A DNA stretch of 44,760 bases from assembly GCA_944322375.1 (NCBI GenBank), contig CALUOX010000008.1:1-44760 (forward strand), written 5' to 3'. The first letter of the stretch is position 1; every line of letters starts with the position of its first letter. The stretch comes from an uncultured Alistipes sp. (GTDB lineage Bacteria; Bacteroidota; Bacteroidia; Bacteroidales; Rikenellaceae). The translations under genes and the position numbers were made by a program. Shown here in pieces: positions 16,576 through 26,268 of this stretch. Below the pieces are notes generated by a model. It was given only the letters and a program-made list of their open reading frames with translations, was not told the DNA's origin and ran no database searches.

Positions 16576-17006
16576 CTCTCCTCCTCCCAATAACGGAGGT
16601 ATTTGTCCTCCTTGCGGTGCATGGCTGCGTTTGTGCGGGGCGTTTTGTCCTTCTGTCCGCAGAGGTGCAGCAAGCCGTGAACAACGACGCGGCGCATTTC
16701 ACAAAGCCGTGTCGCTCCGTAGATCCGGGCGTTGTCCGCAACCGTCTCCACATCGATAAAGATATCTCCCGCCACCGTGCGGGCCTTTTTGCGGTCGCTG
16801 TAATCGAATGTGATTACATCGGTGTAATAGTCATGTCCGAGAAACTGTCTGTTCATCTCCAACAGTCGTTCCGCCGAACAGAAGATATAGTTTACATCGG
16901 TGAGCACGTATCCCTCCTCTTCGGCGACCCTGCGCAGCCAGGCCGAAGTCCGTCTCTTTTCCGGCAGACGGTAGGAGCACGCCTCGTTATAGTATCTTAC
17001 AGCCAT
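16572..17006 (-). CDS. ybeY: Endoribonuclease YbeY (rRNA maturation factor)
   Basis: Zinc RNase involved in 16S rRNA 3'-end maturation and ribosome quality control. The 144-residue protein carries NYIFCSAERLLEMNRQFLGHDYYTD and the metal motif at about 109-121 (HGLLHLCGQKDK) with His110 and His114. The third histidine of the usual HGxLHLxGYDH motif is replaced by a KD pair, a variant I believe is common in Bacteroidetes. The last four bases overlap the start of mnmG, so translation is probably coupled. Confidence 0.93.
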   Translation of the reverse strand: MAVRYYNEACSYRLPEKRRTSAWLRRVAEEEGYVLTDVNYIFCSAERLLEMNRQFLGHDYYTDVITFDYSDRKKARTVAGDIFIDVETVADNARIYGATRLCEMRRVVVHGLLHLCGQKDKTPRTNAAMHRKEDKYLRYWEEER

Positions 17007-17313
17007 ATTGCCGTTGTCTGTTGCATTAATTCATACGGGGACCAGTGATCCCAATTACTCCTCCCGTTGCGGCCCGCGAAACGGGATTTTCTCTGTTTTC
17101 CGTATTTGGTGACAAGCCGCAACGCCCCGGTTGTCGATATATTCCCTTCTTCTCCGATGGTTGCGCCGGTCCGGTCTGTCCCTTTTCCGCTGCTCCTCGC
17201 CTGTCCCGTTTTTGTCCCCGCTCGTTTTTTGTCTTTATTGTGGTTGGTATGTATCTCTGTTTTTCAGCCTTTCATCCGCGCCTCTGTCCGATCGATGCGG
17301 TCGGGTTACTTGG
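17007..17313. other. Intergenic stretch with no recognised feature
   Basis: The 307 bp between ybeY and the EnvC-like gene hold open frames in several phases but none with family resemblance. I see no repeat, RNA gene or strong hairpin. Confidence 0.5.
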
Positions 17314-18441
17314 TTACTTGCGGAAGCAGTCCGATGCCCGCATCTTCTTCCCTCCAGCCGGCGGGTAGATGCCGAAAACAAGCCGGTATTCGGTCTTCAT
17401 CGTCTGGATGTCAACCGAAGGACCGATGATGCCGATCGGGGCATTCTTCGCAACGGTCTGTCCTTTGGACACACTGACGGAATTGAGGTTTGCGTAGGAT
17501 GTAATATACTCTCCATGAGCAATATATACGTCGTATCGGTTGGTGATGCGGTTGCGTTTGACATCCATGACCTTCCCCTCGTAGATCGACGTGATGCGTG
17601 CACCCTTGCGCCCGACAATCTCGGCCATGTTTTCATGATAGCGTTTCACGCGACCGCCTTCGACGGGAAGGTTGAGGTTCGATGTTTTCGCCGTAAACGA
17701 GGCGCCCGTTTTGTTGCCCTTGGTCAGTTTCTGCAGTTCGGCGATGGCCGCATCCAGTTTTGCCTCCTGGAGCTCTTTCTGCTTCAATACGCTCTTTTCA
17801 CGGGCCGACATGCGCTGCAGCCGGGCTTTGGCGTTGCGTTGGTCGCGTTCGTAGCGTGCCCGTTGTGCATCAATCTTCCGGTGTGTCGAATCAAGCGCCT
17901 GCTTTTGTGTGGCCAACAGCGCCTGTTGTCTGCCCACCTCTTCACTCGTCCGGAGAATCTCCTGCATCTTCGCTTCGCGAAGTTTGGCTACTCCCCGGAT
18001 ATTGGCGATGCGCCGGGCGATGTCGGCAAAGTCGTCGGCGGCAAAAATGTAGGTCAGATAGCTGTTCTGTTTGTAGTTCCGGTAGGCCTCGCGAACCATG
18101 GCCGCATATTCGTTGCGGTAACGGGCCAGCCGTTCCGCCAGAACTCCCGCCGTGCTGTCGGTTACGGCAAGCTGACGGGAGAGCAGATCGATCTGTCCCT
18201 CCGTTTCGTCAAGGAGCTGTCGCCGCGATGCAATCTGCTGCGCCAACCGTCGTACGCTCCGTTGTTCGGCACTTTTCCCCTTTTGGATGGACGAGAGCTC
18301 CCGCTCCCCCTCCGCGATCTGTTTCTCGAGCGTTTCGATGGCCCGCTGCTTCTCCGCAATTTTACGTTGCAACTCATTCTGTCCGGAGGCCGGCAACCAC
18401 AGGCAGAGCAGAATTCCGACGAGATAAAGTGTACGTGTCAT
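17314..18441 (-). CDS. EnvC-like murein hydrolase activator, degenerate LytM domain
   Basis: Likely activates an amidase for daughter-cell separation. The 375-residue protein has a signal peptide (about 1-20), long coiled-coil segments (about 22-110 and 155-245) and a C-terminal LytM/M23-type domain. The M23 zinc motifs are not intact: the first HxxxD site reads RYHENMAEIVG and the usual HLHFE is replaced by EYRLVFGIY, so it is probably not an active peptidase. The VYIAHGEYITSYANL and KGQTVAKNAPIGIIG segments keep the fold's signature. This resembles E. coli EnvC, a degenerate LytM activator. The start overlaps the TPR gene stop by 4 nt, indicating translational coupling. Confidence 0.88.
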   Translation of the reverse strand: MTRTLYLVGILLCLWLPASGQNELQRKIAEKQRAIETLEKQIAEGERELSSIQKGKSAEQRSVRRLAQQIASRRQLLDETEGQIDLLSRQLAVTDSTAGVLAERLARYRNEYAAMVREAYRNYKQNSYLTYIFAADDFADIARRIANIRGVAKLREAKMQEILRTSEEVGRQQALLATQKQALDSTHRKIDAQRARYERDQRNAKARLQRMSAREKSVLKQKELQEAKLDAAIAELQKLTKGNKTGASFTAKTSNLNLPVEGGRVKRYHENMAEIVGRKGARITSIYEGKVMDVKRNRITNRYDVYIAHGEYITSYANLNSVSVSKGQTVAKNAPIGIIGPSVDIQTMKTEYRLVFGIYPPAGGKKMRASDCFRK

Positions 18442-20261
18442 GGCTTCTTCTCGGTTGAGGATGATGCAGCCCTGGCCTCCTTGAGCTGCCGGAAGCGTTC
18501 GACGATGGCATCCGGATTCTCATATCCGCCTTCCAGCGCCTTGCGCCAGTAGATTTCGGCCATGAAGTACTCGCCCATCGCCGCAAGGATATCCCCGTAG
18601 TGGAACTGCAGGGTCGGACTTTCACTGCGGTCGAGCGACAACGCCTGCTGCATGGCCCTTTTGGCCTCGTCGTAGCGGCCCAGCCGGTAGAGAATCCATG
18701 CATAGGTATCGAGATAGGTCGAATTGCCCTGTTCGAGCGCATTGGCCTGTTCGGACATTGCAAGGGCCCGTTCCAGATCCCGCCCCGCGAGCGTCAGGAA
18801 GTAGGCGTAGTTGTTGAGTACCATCGGATTGTCCGGCCGCAGCGCGAGCGACCGGTCGTAGGCATCGTAACATTTCCGCATGTAACGTGCCGCAGGCCCC
18901 TTGCGGCTTGCGAACATCTCCTCTTCCGTTGCGGTCTTCCCCGCTTTGGTCGCAGCCTGCTGCGCCTGCATGTGGTAAACGTCGCCCATGAAATTCCAGA
19001 TGGCACTCTTGAGTGAATCGCTTTGCGTCAGCTCCAGCGAATTGCGGAAGAATTTCAATGCCTCGTCGTAGCGTTTCATGTAGGCCAGCGAGTGTCCTTT
19101 GCGCAGATAGAGGTCGGGATTGTCGGGGAACAGCTGCATGGCGCGGTTGATGTAGAGATCGACCGAATCGGGCCGTTGCCGGTAGCTTTCGATGTCGATG
19201 ACCGCTTCGAAGAACTCGACCTGCGGCGGTTGGTCTCCGAGATGCGTCTTGTAGTAGGCCAATGCTTCCTCCAGCTGTCCCGACGCGATGAGATGATTGG
19301 CATAGAGCTTCACCACGCGCGGGTCCCGCGGATATTTCAGGGCGAGGGTCGTCGCCAACCCGTTGATCTGAAGGTAGTAGCTTCCATAGAAGCTGCGGTC
19401 GGCGGTGATGCGTTCGAAATACCGGATCTTCTCCTCGAGCGGCATTTCGTCTCCCGAAAAGAGCTTGTCGGAGTAGCTCAACGCAGCGGCATAGTCGTGC
19501 CGGTCATTGTAGAACTCGCTGAAGGCGGTCAATACGGCAATGCTTGTGGAGTCGAGCCGATATGCCTCGTTGAATTGTGTCAGCGCCAGAGAGTCCTTCT
19601 TCTGTCGGGCGTACAATTCTCCCAGCAACAGGTGGTTCTCGACCTTGTAGGGGGCCGTTTCAATCAAGGCCTCTATTTCCGAGATGGCACGGTCGTACTG
19701 CATCGTCCCGATCAGCAGCCGTTGCTTGAGTTCCGAGAGAAGGTCGATCCGTCCGAACCGTACCTCGGCCGAATCGAGCACGGCTATGGCCGAGAAGGGC
19801 TGCCGCACCTGATCGTAGAGTATCGCCAGCATGCGGTAGCTGTCGGGATTCTGGGGATCGATCTCCCGCAGACGGTCATAGGTTCCGATGGCGTCGCGGT
19901 ATCGTTCGTTGAGCACCTGCGCCTGCGCCAGCTGAAGCAGATACCACTTGTCGGTGCTGTTGCTGCGTACGGCTCGTTCCGCATAGCGCAGGGCGCTTTT
20001 CGTGTCGTTGTAGAGCGACAGCCCGGCCAGTTCGTACCATGTAGCTCCGTAGGTGGAGTCGGCGGCTGCAGCCTGCTCCAGGGCGGCTCTTGCGGCGGCG
20101 GTATCTCTTGCGATGAAGGCCTCCTTGATCCCTTTGGTGAAGAGGTAGATGCTTCTGAGCGAATCGGGAATCTGCGGCGCAGGTGTCGGAGACGGAACCT
20201 TGCGGGCGAAGGCTCCGCCGATTATCGCCGTCAGAACGAGAACCGTCAGAATTTTGCGCAT
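18438..20261 (-). CDS. Secreted TPR-repeat protein
   Basis: Protein-binding scaffold of unknown specific role, 607 residues. An N-terminal signal peptide (MRKILTVLVLTAIIGGAFA) is followed by many tetratricopeptide repeats across most of the chain, for example AYYKTHLGDQP- and YDRSLALRPDNPMVLNNYAYFL-type units, so it should act in the periplasm or at the membrane. The end is Glu/Lys/Ser-rich. It overlaps the EnvC-like gene by ATGA and lies 89 bp downstream of pheS. In many Bacteroidales this TPR gene and the EnvC-like gene are neighbours, from memory sometimes with a small DUF4292 lipoprotein gene between them; that gene is absent here. Together they suggest envelope or division work. Confidence 0.87.
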   Translation of the reverse strand: MRKILTVLVLTAIIGGAFARKVPSPTPAPQIPDSLRSIYLFTKGIKEAFIARDTAAARAALEQAAAADSTYGATWYELAGLSLYNDTKSALRYAERAVRSNSTDKWYLLQLAQAQVLNERYRDAIGTYDRLREIDPQNPDSYRMLAILYDQVRQPFSAIAVLDSAEVRFGRIDLLSELKQRLLIGTMQYDRAISEIEALIETAPYKVENHLLLGELYARQKKDSLALTQFNEAYRLDSTSIAVLTAFSEFYNDRHDYAAALSYSDKLFSGDEMPLEEKIRYFERITADRSFYGSYYLQINGLATTLALKYPRDPRVVKLYANHLIASGQLEEALAYYKTHLGDQPPQVEFFEAVIDIESYRQRPDSVDLYINRAMQLFPDNPDLYLRKGHSLAYMKRYDEALKFFRNSLELTQSDSLKSAIWNFMGDVYHMQAQQAATKAGKTATEEEMFASRKGPAARYMRKCYDAYDRSLALRPDNPMVLNNYAYFLTLAGRDLERALAMSEQANALEQGNSTYLDTYAWILYRLGRYDEAKRAMQQALSLDRSESPTLQFHYGDILAAMGEYFMAEIYWRKALEGGYENPDAIVERFRQLKEARAASSSTEKKP

Positions 20262-20350
20262 AAGTTGTCAGTCAGTTTTCAAATGAACGTTGTCGGAGCG
20301 CCGAAAAGTACGCCCGACACGTTTTTCCGCGCATCGTGGAGACACACGGA

Positions 20351-21379
20351 TCAATCCAGCGCCGAGTCGAACTGGTGGAGGAACCGAACGTCGTTTTCAA
20401 AATAGAGCCGCAGATCTCCGACTCCGTATTTGAGCATGGCGATTCGTTCGATGCCCATTCCGAATGCGAATCCGGAGTATTTCAGCGGATCGATCCCGCA
20501 CGACTCAAGGACGTTGGGGTCAACCATGCCGCATCCCAGAATCTCCAGCCAGCCCGTACCCTTGCAGACTGGGCACCCTTTTCCGCCGCAGAGGTTGCAC
20601 GAGACGTCAACCTCGGCCGAAGGCTCCGTGAAGGGGAAATAGGAGGGTCGCATGCGGATTGCGGTCTGTTCGCCGAAGAGCTCCTTGGCAAAGTAGAGCA
20701 GCGACTGTTTGAGGTCGCCGAACGATACCCCCTCGTCGATATAGAGGCCTTCGATCTGATGGAAGATGCAGTGTGCACGGTAGGAGATTGCCTCGTTTCG
20801 GAAGACGCGCCCGGGACAGATGACGCGGATGGGCGGTTTCTGACGCTCCATCGTACGGACCTGGATGGACGAGGTGTGTGTCCGGAGCAGGATGTCGGGA
20901 TTCTTTTCGATGAAGAAGGTGTCCTGCATGTCGCGGGCCGGGTGTTCGGGCGGGAAATTGAGCGCCGAGAAGACATGCCAGTCGTCCTCGATTTCGGGAC
21001 CGTCGGCAACGGTATATCCCAGACGGGAGAAGATCTCCACGATCTGGTTCTTTACCAGCGAGATCGGATGCCGGGATCCGAGGCTCCCGGCAGAGCCGGG
21101 ACGGGTGGGATCGTCGATCTTGGCGGCGTTTGCGGCTGCCTCCTCCTGCATTTTGCTCCGCAGAAGATTGATGCGTTGCGTAGCGGTCTGTTTGAGATTG
21201 TTCAGCTTTTGGCCCAACTCGCGCTTGAGTTCGGGCGCAACCGTTTTGAACTCCTCCATCAAGGCGGTCAGCTCGCCCTTCTTCCCCAATATGCGGATAC
21301 GGAACTCTTCGAGTTCGGCCGCCGTCCGGGGGTGAAATTCTTCAACGCGACGCAAAAGGTCTTCGATTTTGCCAGTCAT
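20351..21379 (-). CDS. pheS: Phenylalanine--tRNA ligase alpha subunit
   Basis: Catalytic alpha subunit of the (alpha-beta)2 enzyme that charges tRNA-Phe. The 342-residue product shows an N-terminal coiled coil (about 1-90), class II motif 2 (RVFRNEAISYRAHCIFHQIEG), the CGGKGCPVCKGTGWLEILGCGMV segment, and motif 3 (GFAFGMGIERIAMLKYG). The beta subunit gene pheT is not in the window, so it is encoded elsewhere, as usual in Bacteroidetes. The ATG at 21379 is supported by a TAACTTTG element 48 nt upstream. Confidence 0.96.
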   Translation of the reverse strand: MTGKIEDLLRRVEEFHPRTAAELEEFRIRILGKKGELTALMEEFKTVAPELKRELGQKLNNLKQTATQRINLLRSKMQEEAAANAAKIDDPTRPGSAGSLGSRHPISLVKNQIVEIFSRLGYTVADGPEIEDDWHVFSALNFPPEHPARDMQDTFFIEKNPDILLRTHTSSIQVRTMERQKPPIRVICPGRVFRNEAISYRAHCIFHQIEGLYIDEGVSFGDLKQSLLYFAKELFGEQTAIRMRPSYFPFTEPSAEVDVSCNLCGGKGCPVCKGTGWLEILGCGMVDPNVLESCGIDPLKYSGFAFGMGIERIAMLKYGVGDLRLYFENDVRFLHQFDSALD

Positions 21380-21426
21380 ATTTTGCCGTTTTATACTTTT
21401 TGTCTAATTTTAACGCTTATAACATG

Positions 21427-21434
21427 CAAAGTTA
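21427..21434 (-). promoter_or_regulatory. -7-like element for pheS
   Basis: TAACTTTG on the minus strand matches TAnnTTTG. A TTTTG-like element lies 23 nt further upstream, longer than the usual spacing. The patatin gene starts 16 bp away on the other strand, so the two promoters overlap. Confidence 0.4.
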
Positions 21435-21449
21435 TAAATTTTTTGAGAT

Positions 21450-23771
21450 ATGTTGCGCAAAACGCTCGCTTTTATCGCAGTTCTTGCGGCTCTCGCGGAA
21501 GGGGCCCAGGCACAGAGCGTAGGTGTGGTGTTGAGCGGCGGCGGCGCGAAGGGCCTTTATCATATCGGTGTCCTGCAGGCTCTTGAGGAGAACGAAATTC
21601 CGATCGACTATGTTGCCGGCACTTCGATGGGTTCGATCATCGCGGCGCTGTATGCGGCGGGATATTCTCCGGAGGAGATGGCGGAGATCGTCGATTCGGG
21701 CCAGATTCAGGATTGGGTGTCGGGGCGCATCGCCCCCCAGTATGCCTCTTATTATCGGCAGATGCAGGGTCAGCCCTCCATGCTTACGCTGCGGTTCAAT
21801 CTGCGGGACGACAAACAGCGCGACGAAGCCCGCAGGCGGTCGCGGCTTGTCCTGCCGGGCCATCTGATCTCTTCGACACAGATCGATCTGGCACTGGCGG
21901 AGCTGCTGACCCCGGCAACGACGGCCTCAAGGGGCGATTTCGACAGCCTGATGGTCCCGTTCCGGTGCGTCGCCAGCGACATGGTGAACCGTGAGCCCCA
22001 TGTCCTGCGCAACGGTGATCTCGGTGAGGCCGTGCGGGCTTCGATGGCGATTCCGCTGGCGTTCCAGCCGGTCGAGAAGGATTCAATGCTGCTCTATGAC
22101 GGCGGCATATACGACAATTTCCCCTGGAAAGTGGTGGATGACACCTACAACCCCGACTATCTGATCGGGAGCAAATGCACCTCGGGAAATACGGCCCCCA
22201 ATGCCAAAAGTATCATGGATCAGGTCTGGATGCTTACGATGGAGAATACGGACTACGACATGCCGGCGGGACGCAGTACGTTGATTGCCCGTGCGGTGGA
22301 TGTGTCGATGCTCGATTTCGCGCAGGCGGAGGCGATCATCGAGTTGGGGTATGACGATACGATGGCCCTGATGGATTCGCTCAAGCGGGCCATCCCGCGC
22401 CGGATGTCGCGGGGCGAGATCCTGCGGCGGCGGGCCGATTTCCGTGCGCGGTGTCCCGAATTGGTTTTCAACCGTTATGCGATCGAGGGGCTGAACGCTG
22501 CACAGACGACCTATGTCCGGGACTACATGCAGTTGGACCACCGGCATGACGGGACGCCGAAGGTGTTGAAGATGGACCGGCTGCGGGAGAAGTACTTCTC
22601 GGTGCTGGCGGACGGAGACTTTTCGACCGAGTACCCCACAATGAGTTACGATGCCGAATCGGGATACTACGGGATCGATTTTCATCTGACGACGAAACCC
22701 GACTACAAGATATTGATTGGCGGTAACATCTCCTCGACGGCCTTCAACCAGGCATATGTCGGGTGCGAGTATCGCCGGATCCGTCGCGCGGACAACCGCT
22801 ACTATGCGCATCTGTTTCTCGGACCCGTATCTTCAGCGGTAATGTTGGGCGGGCGTTCGGACTTCTTTTTGTGGCATCCGCTCTTTGTCGATTATTCCTA
22901 TAATTTTACCGTCCGCAACTACAAGAACGGCAACTTCGGGAACCTTACATCGGCGCCCAATACGCAGTCGATGAAGTACCTGGAGAACTATTTGTCGGTG
23001 GGATTCGGATTTCCCGTGACGCACCGCAGCGCTCTTGTCCTTCGGTTGAACGGCGGACAGGAACGCTACTATTACAGCCTGTGGCGGGACTCCTACAAGG
23101 AGAACTATTACGAGGATCGGACGACGCTTAATTTCCTCTCTCCCAAACTCGAGTTGCGGCGCAGTTCATTGGATCGGGTGATTTTCCCCCACTTCGGGAC
23201 TCAGTTTTCGCTGTCGGGCATCTACGTCTATGGCCGGGACCGGTTTCTGCCCAGCCTCTGCTCGCTGGGAGAGTGGGGATTGCTGGAGATGCGGCAGACG
23301 ATGTCGTGGTGGGGTGTCAGGGTGTCGTGGGAGCAGTATCTCCGGATCATGAACGGCGGATGGCTTTCGTTGGGATATGCGGTTGAGGCGGTCGCCACGA
23401 CAATCCCGTCGATGAGCAACGACCGGGCCACACGGGCCGTATATCCCGGTTACCGGCCGACACTGCATTCACAGACGGTCTATATGCCGGAGTATCGGGC
23501 CAAACAGTATGTCGCTGCCGGTGTGATGCCGACGTTTGATTTCAGCGACCGTTTCTTTCTGCGGACGGGATTCTATGCAATGTATGCCGAACGCTATACG
23601 CCCGAAAGCAGTCCGATGCGCTATATCGTGGATGCCTCGCTGGTCTATCACACGGTTGTGGGGCCCGTGAGCCTCTCGCTGACGAAGTACAACCTGCAGA
23701 ACTGGAACAATCTCTTTCTGACCTTCAATTTCGGATATGCGCTTTTCCGACCGCGCGGAATCCACTATTGA
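21450..23771 (+). CDS. Patatin-like phospholipase with outer-membrane beta-barrel
   Basis: Likely acts on membrane phospholipids at or outside the outer membrane. The 773-residue protein has a signal peptide (1-21) and a patatin domain with the oxyanion loop SGGGAKG (29-35), catalytic Ser59 in GTSMG and Asp217 in DGGIYDNFP. Residues from about 380 to the end are rich in alternating aromatic strands and finish in [13 protein letters not shown], as in Omp85/BamA-type barrels, giving the patatin-barrel layout of type Vd autotransporters such as PlpD. A POTRA-like segment may sit between (about 310-400). Distant neighbours include no obvious partner genes. It is divergent from pheS and followed by a 578-bp repeat-bearing gap. 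Confidence 0.92.
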   Translation: MLRKTLAFIAVLAALAEGAQAQSVGVVLSGGGAKGLYHIGVLQALEENEIPIDYVAGTSMGSIIAALYAAGYSPEEMAEIVDSGQIQDWVSGRIAPQYASYYRQMQGQPSMLTLRFNLRDDKQRDEARRRSRLVLPGHLISSTQIDLALAELLTPATTASRGDFDSLMVPFRCVASDMVNREPHVLRNGDLGEAVRASMAIPLAFQPVEKDSMLLYDGGIYDNFPWKVVDDTYNPDYLIGSKCTSGNTAPNAKSIMDQVWMLTMENTDYDMPAGRSTLIARAVDVSMLDFAQAEAIIELGYDDTMALMDSLKRAIPRRMSRGEILRRRADFRARCPELVFNRYAIEGLNAAQTTYVRDYMQLDHRHDGTPKVLKMDRLREKYFSVLADGDFSTEYPTMSYDAESGYYGIDFHLTTKPDYKILIGGNISSTAFNQAYVGCEYRRIRRADNRYYAHLFLGPVSSAVMLGGRSDFFLWHPLFVDYSYNFTVRNYKNGNFGNLTSAPNTQSMKYLENYLSVGFGFPVTHRSALVLRLNGGQERYYYSLWRDSYKENYYEDRTTLNFLSPKLELRRSSLDRVIFPHFGTQFSLSGIYVYGRDRFLPSLCSLGEWGLLEMRQTMSWWGVRVSWEQYLRIMNGGWLSLGYAVEAVATTIPSMSNDRATRAVYPGYRPTLHSQTVYMPEYRAKQYVAAGVMPTFDFSDRFFLRTGFYAMYAERYTPESSPMRYIVDASLVYHTVVGPVSLSLTKYNLQNWNNLFLTFNFGYALFRPRGIHY

Positions 23772-23842
23772 TATTGAGAATCCCGGACGGCGGAAGAGTT
23801 GTCAGAACCGGTAGAGACCGAAGAAACACCCGGGCTGGCAGA

Positions 23843-24126
23843 GGCAGAAAAGAGGATTGCGGTAGAAAGGACGATCGCGGCAGAGGAGACGACAGGGGCC
23901 GACAGAGGCGGAAAGGATGATCGCGGCAGAGAGACGACAGGGGACGACAGAGGCAGAAAGGACGATTGCCGCGGAGGGGAGGACAAAGGCAAAAGAGGCG
24001 GCAGAGACGACAGAGAAGATAGGGCCGACAGTGGCAGAAAGGGCGATCGCCGCAGAGAGACGACAGGGACCGACAGTGGCAGAAAGGACGATTGCCGCAG
24101 AGGAGACGACAAAGGCGGCAGAGATG
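23843..24126. repeat. 45/36-bp purine-rich intergenic tandem repeat
   Basis: Imperfect units starting GGCAGAAAGG and ending CGACAG, in lengths of 45 and 36 bp (multiples of 9), stacked about six to seven times. The plus strand is heavily G/A-rich. Because unit lengths divide by three, long open frames run through on both strands, giving peptides like AERTIAAE and CRLCRLLC; these look like repeat artefacts, not genes. The gap from 23772 to 24349 otherwise shows nothing. It lies between the patatin gene and the HAD gene, both on plus. Confidence 0.8.
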
Positions 24127-24349
24127 ATCGGCGATACCGGTATCCGGGAGACTGTGGAGTCGTTCCTGCGGCTGGCAGGGCGACAATCCTGAGATGTCCC
24201 GATTGAAACGTCCGTATCGGCAGCCGGCCCTCCTCCGGGGCTGTGGAGCGTGATCTCGGGACCTGTGAGGGGAGGGAGAAGGTTGCCCGCACCGGCAAAA
24301 GAAGACCGATCGGGAAGTTGAAGAGAGAGTTGTAAAACAGGAGTGATAT

Positions 24350-25201
24350 ATGGCAGAGAAGATTCAAACTACGGCGGCGCTGATCTATGATTTCGATGGA
24401 ACGCTGGCGCCGGGAAACATGCAGGAGTATGACTTTATTCCGGCCGTGGGACAGAGCAACAAGGAGTTCTGGAGCGATGCCAATGCCCTTGCCGAATCGC
24501 AGGACGCCGACATGACGCTGACCTATATGGCGAAGATGCTCGAGGCGGCCCGGGCGCGCAAGTTGTCGCTGCGCCGCGAGGCCTTTCAGGAGTCGGGACG
24601 CAACATTACGCTCTTTCCCGGCGTGCGGGAGTGGTTCGGACGGATCAATGCCTATGCGGCCGGGCGGGGTGTGCGCGTGCTGCACTATATCAACTCGTCG
24701 GGGCTGAAGGAGATGATCGAAGGGACGCCCATTGCCGGCGAGTTCCGCAAGATCTATGCCTGTACGTTCCTGTACGATGTGGACGGAATCGCCTATTGGC
24801 CGGGGGTGGCGGTGAACTATACCAACAAGACGCAGTTCATCTTCAAGATCAACAAGGGTGTCGAGTCGGTATTCGACTGCAAACTGGTCAATCAGTATAT
24901 CGAGGAGCGGAATCGTCCCGTGCCGTTCAGCCGGATGATCTACGTGGGGGACGGAACGACCGATATCCCGTGCATGCGTCTGGTGAAGAACTTCGGCGGC
25001 CATTCGATCGCCGTTTACAATCCGTCGTCGTCGAAAGTGGGCCGGAAGGATCTTGCCTCGCTGATTCGCGACAATCGGGTCAATTATGTCTGTCCGGCCG
25101 ATTATACGGAGGATTCGGAGATGGATCGGTTGGTGAAACTTATCATCGACAAGATCGCCGTGGATGCGGAGCTGCAGCGGCTGGAGATCATTCCCCGTTG
25201 A
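24350..25201 (+). CDS. HAD-superfamily hydrolase
   Basis: Probable phosphatase; substrate unknown. The 283-residue protein has HAD motif I (YDFDGTLAP, Asp14 and Asp16), motif II (INSSG), a motif III lysine (NKTQF region) and motif IV (GDGTTDIPC). A helical cap of C1 type sits between motifs I and II (about 25-105). No signal peptide is present, so it acts in the cytoplasm. The ATG at 24350 has AGGAG 11 nt upstream. rdgB follows after 105 bp on the same strand, which would fit nucleotide or phosphate housekeeping, but this is only proximity. Confidence 0.9.
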   Translation: MAEKIQTTAALIYDFDGTLAPGNMQEYDFIPAVGQSNKEFWSDANALAESQDADMTLTYMAKMLEAARARKLSLRREAFQESGRNITLFPGVREWFGRINAYAAGRGVRVLHYINSSGLKEMIEGTPIAGEFRKIYACTFLYDVDGIAYWPGVAVNYTNKTQFIFKINKGVESVFDCKLVNQYIEERNRPVPFSRMIYVGDGTTDIPCMRLVKNFGGHSIAVYNPSSSKVGRKDLASLIRDNRVNYVCPADYTEDSEMDRLVKLIIDKIAVDAELQRLEIIPR

Positions 25202-25306
25202 GACCCGTGTGGTGACGGAACGTTGAGCCCTGTTTGTGCGGAGGCGCCGTCTGGCGGGACGGACGGGTGCGGAAAGGGAGGAAATGAGTATTATGAAGAG
25301 AATTCC

Positions 25307-25912
25307 ATGGCAATGAAGATCGTGTTTGCAACCAACAATGCCCACAAGTTGTCCGAGGTGCAGGCGGTTTTGGGCCCGTCGTTCGAATTGGTGACGCCGC
25401 GCATGTGCGGCGTCGCGGAGGATATTCCGGAGGATCAGCCGACCCTCGAAGGCAACGCCCTGCAGAAGGCGCGTTATGTGCGTGCCCGCACGGGACTGGA
25501 CTGTTTTGCCGATGACACGGGACTGGAGGTCGAGGCGTTGGACGGAGCTCCGGGGGTCCATTCGGCGCGTTATGCCACCGACGGACATGACTTTGCGGCG
25601 AACAATCGCCTGCTGCTGGCGAATCTTGCCGGCAAGGAGAACCGTCGGGCGAGGTTCCGGACGGTGATCGCGCTGCTTGTGGGCGAAGAGGAACACCTGT
25701 TCGAAGGGATCGTTGAGGGACGGATCCTCGATCATGCCTGTGGCACGGAAGGATTCGGATATGATCCGTTGTTCGTTCCCGACGGTTATGACCGAACTTT
25801 TGCCGAGATGAGTGCCGATGAGAAGAATGCCGTTTCGCATCGGGGCCGTGCCGTCCGCAAGCTGTCCGAATTCCTCTCCCGGTACGAAGCCGCGAAGTCG
25901 TCGAACGGTTGA
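25307..25912 (+). CDS. rdgB: RdgB/HAM1-family XTP/dITP diphosphatase
   Basis: Removes non-canonical purine triphosphates (dITP, XTP) from the nucleotide pool. The 201-residue protein carries FATNNAHKLSEV, TLEGNALQKARY, FADDTGLEVEAL, PGVHSARYA and the GTEGFGYDPLFVP segment of the family. The start at 25307 (MAMKIVFATNN) was chosen because the in-frame extension to 25223 adds glycine-rich residues unlike the family. A Met at 25313 is an alternative. Confidence 0.94.
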   Translation: MAMKIVFATNNAHKLSEVQAVLGPSFELVTPRMCGVAEDIPEDQPTLEGNALQKARYVRARTGLDCFADDTGLEVEALDGAPGVHSARYATDGHDFAANNRLLLANLAGKENRRARFRTVIALLVGEEEHLFEGIVEGRILDHACGTEGFGYDPLFVPDGYDRTFAEMSADEKNAVSHRGRAVRKLSEFLSRYEAAKSSNG

Positions 25913-26268
25913 CACGGCCCTCGCGGCAGGCGCCGTAGCCGCAGATAACGGGCTCTTGTCGGTTCCGGCCGAAGCCGGCAAAGGCTCTCCCCGACGGGAG
26001 ATTCCTCTTTCTGGCCCTTTCTCGCGGATCGGGCGGCGTGGCGTCTCCGGTCTCTTCGGAACGGTTGAACCCATCCGATCCGCCGGCCGGTTTCCCCGAT
26101 TCAATCGTCGCCCGCACTCGAAAATACGCCTTTTCGGCAAAAGAAGAGGGGGTTTGGTAGAATTATTCCATAGGGGAAAGGGTAACTTTACCAATCCGTT
26201 CATGTGCGTTTTTCATATCGGCCCTGTAAATACGAAATTTCTAACACTAATTCTAAACATTTTTGCGT
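25913..26268. other. Intergenic stretch with no recognised feature
   Basis: The 356 bp between rdgB and the large lipoprotein gene show no family-like frame. A TAACTTTA at 26183-26190 resembles a -7 element but lacks the final G and a correctly spaced -33, so no promoter is called. Confidence 0.5.

Noticed and set aside
23799-24206. A 135-codon plus-strand frame with repeated acidic/basic residues
   Set aside because: The frame stays open because the repeat units are multiples of three. There is no clear start region and no conserved domain.
23765-26203. An 812-codon open frame on the minus strand over the repeat gap, HAD gene and rdgB
   Set aside because: It runs antisense to two well-recognised genes and through the 45/36-bp array. 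Composition is arginine/proline-rich with no family likeness.
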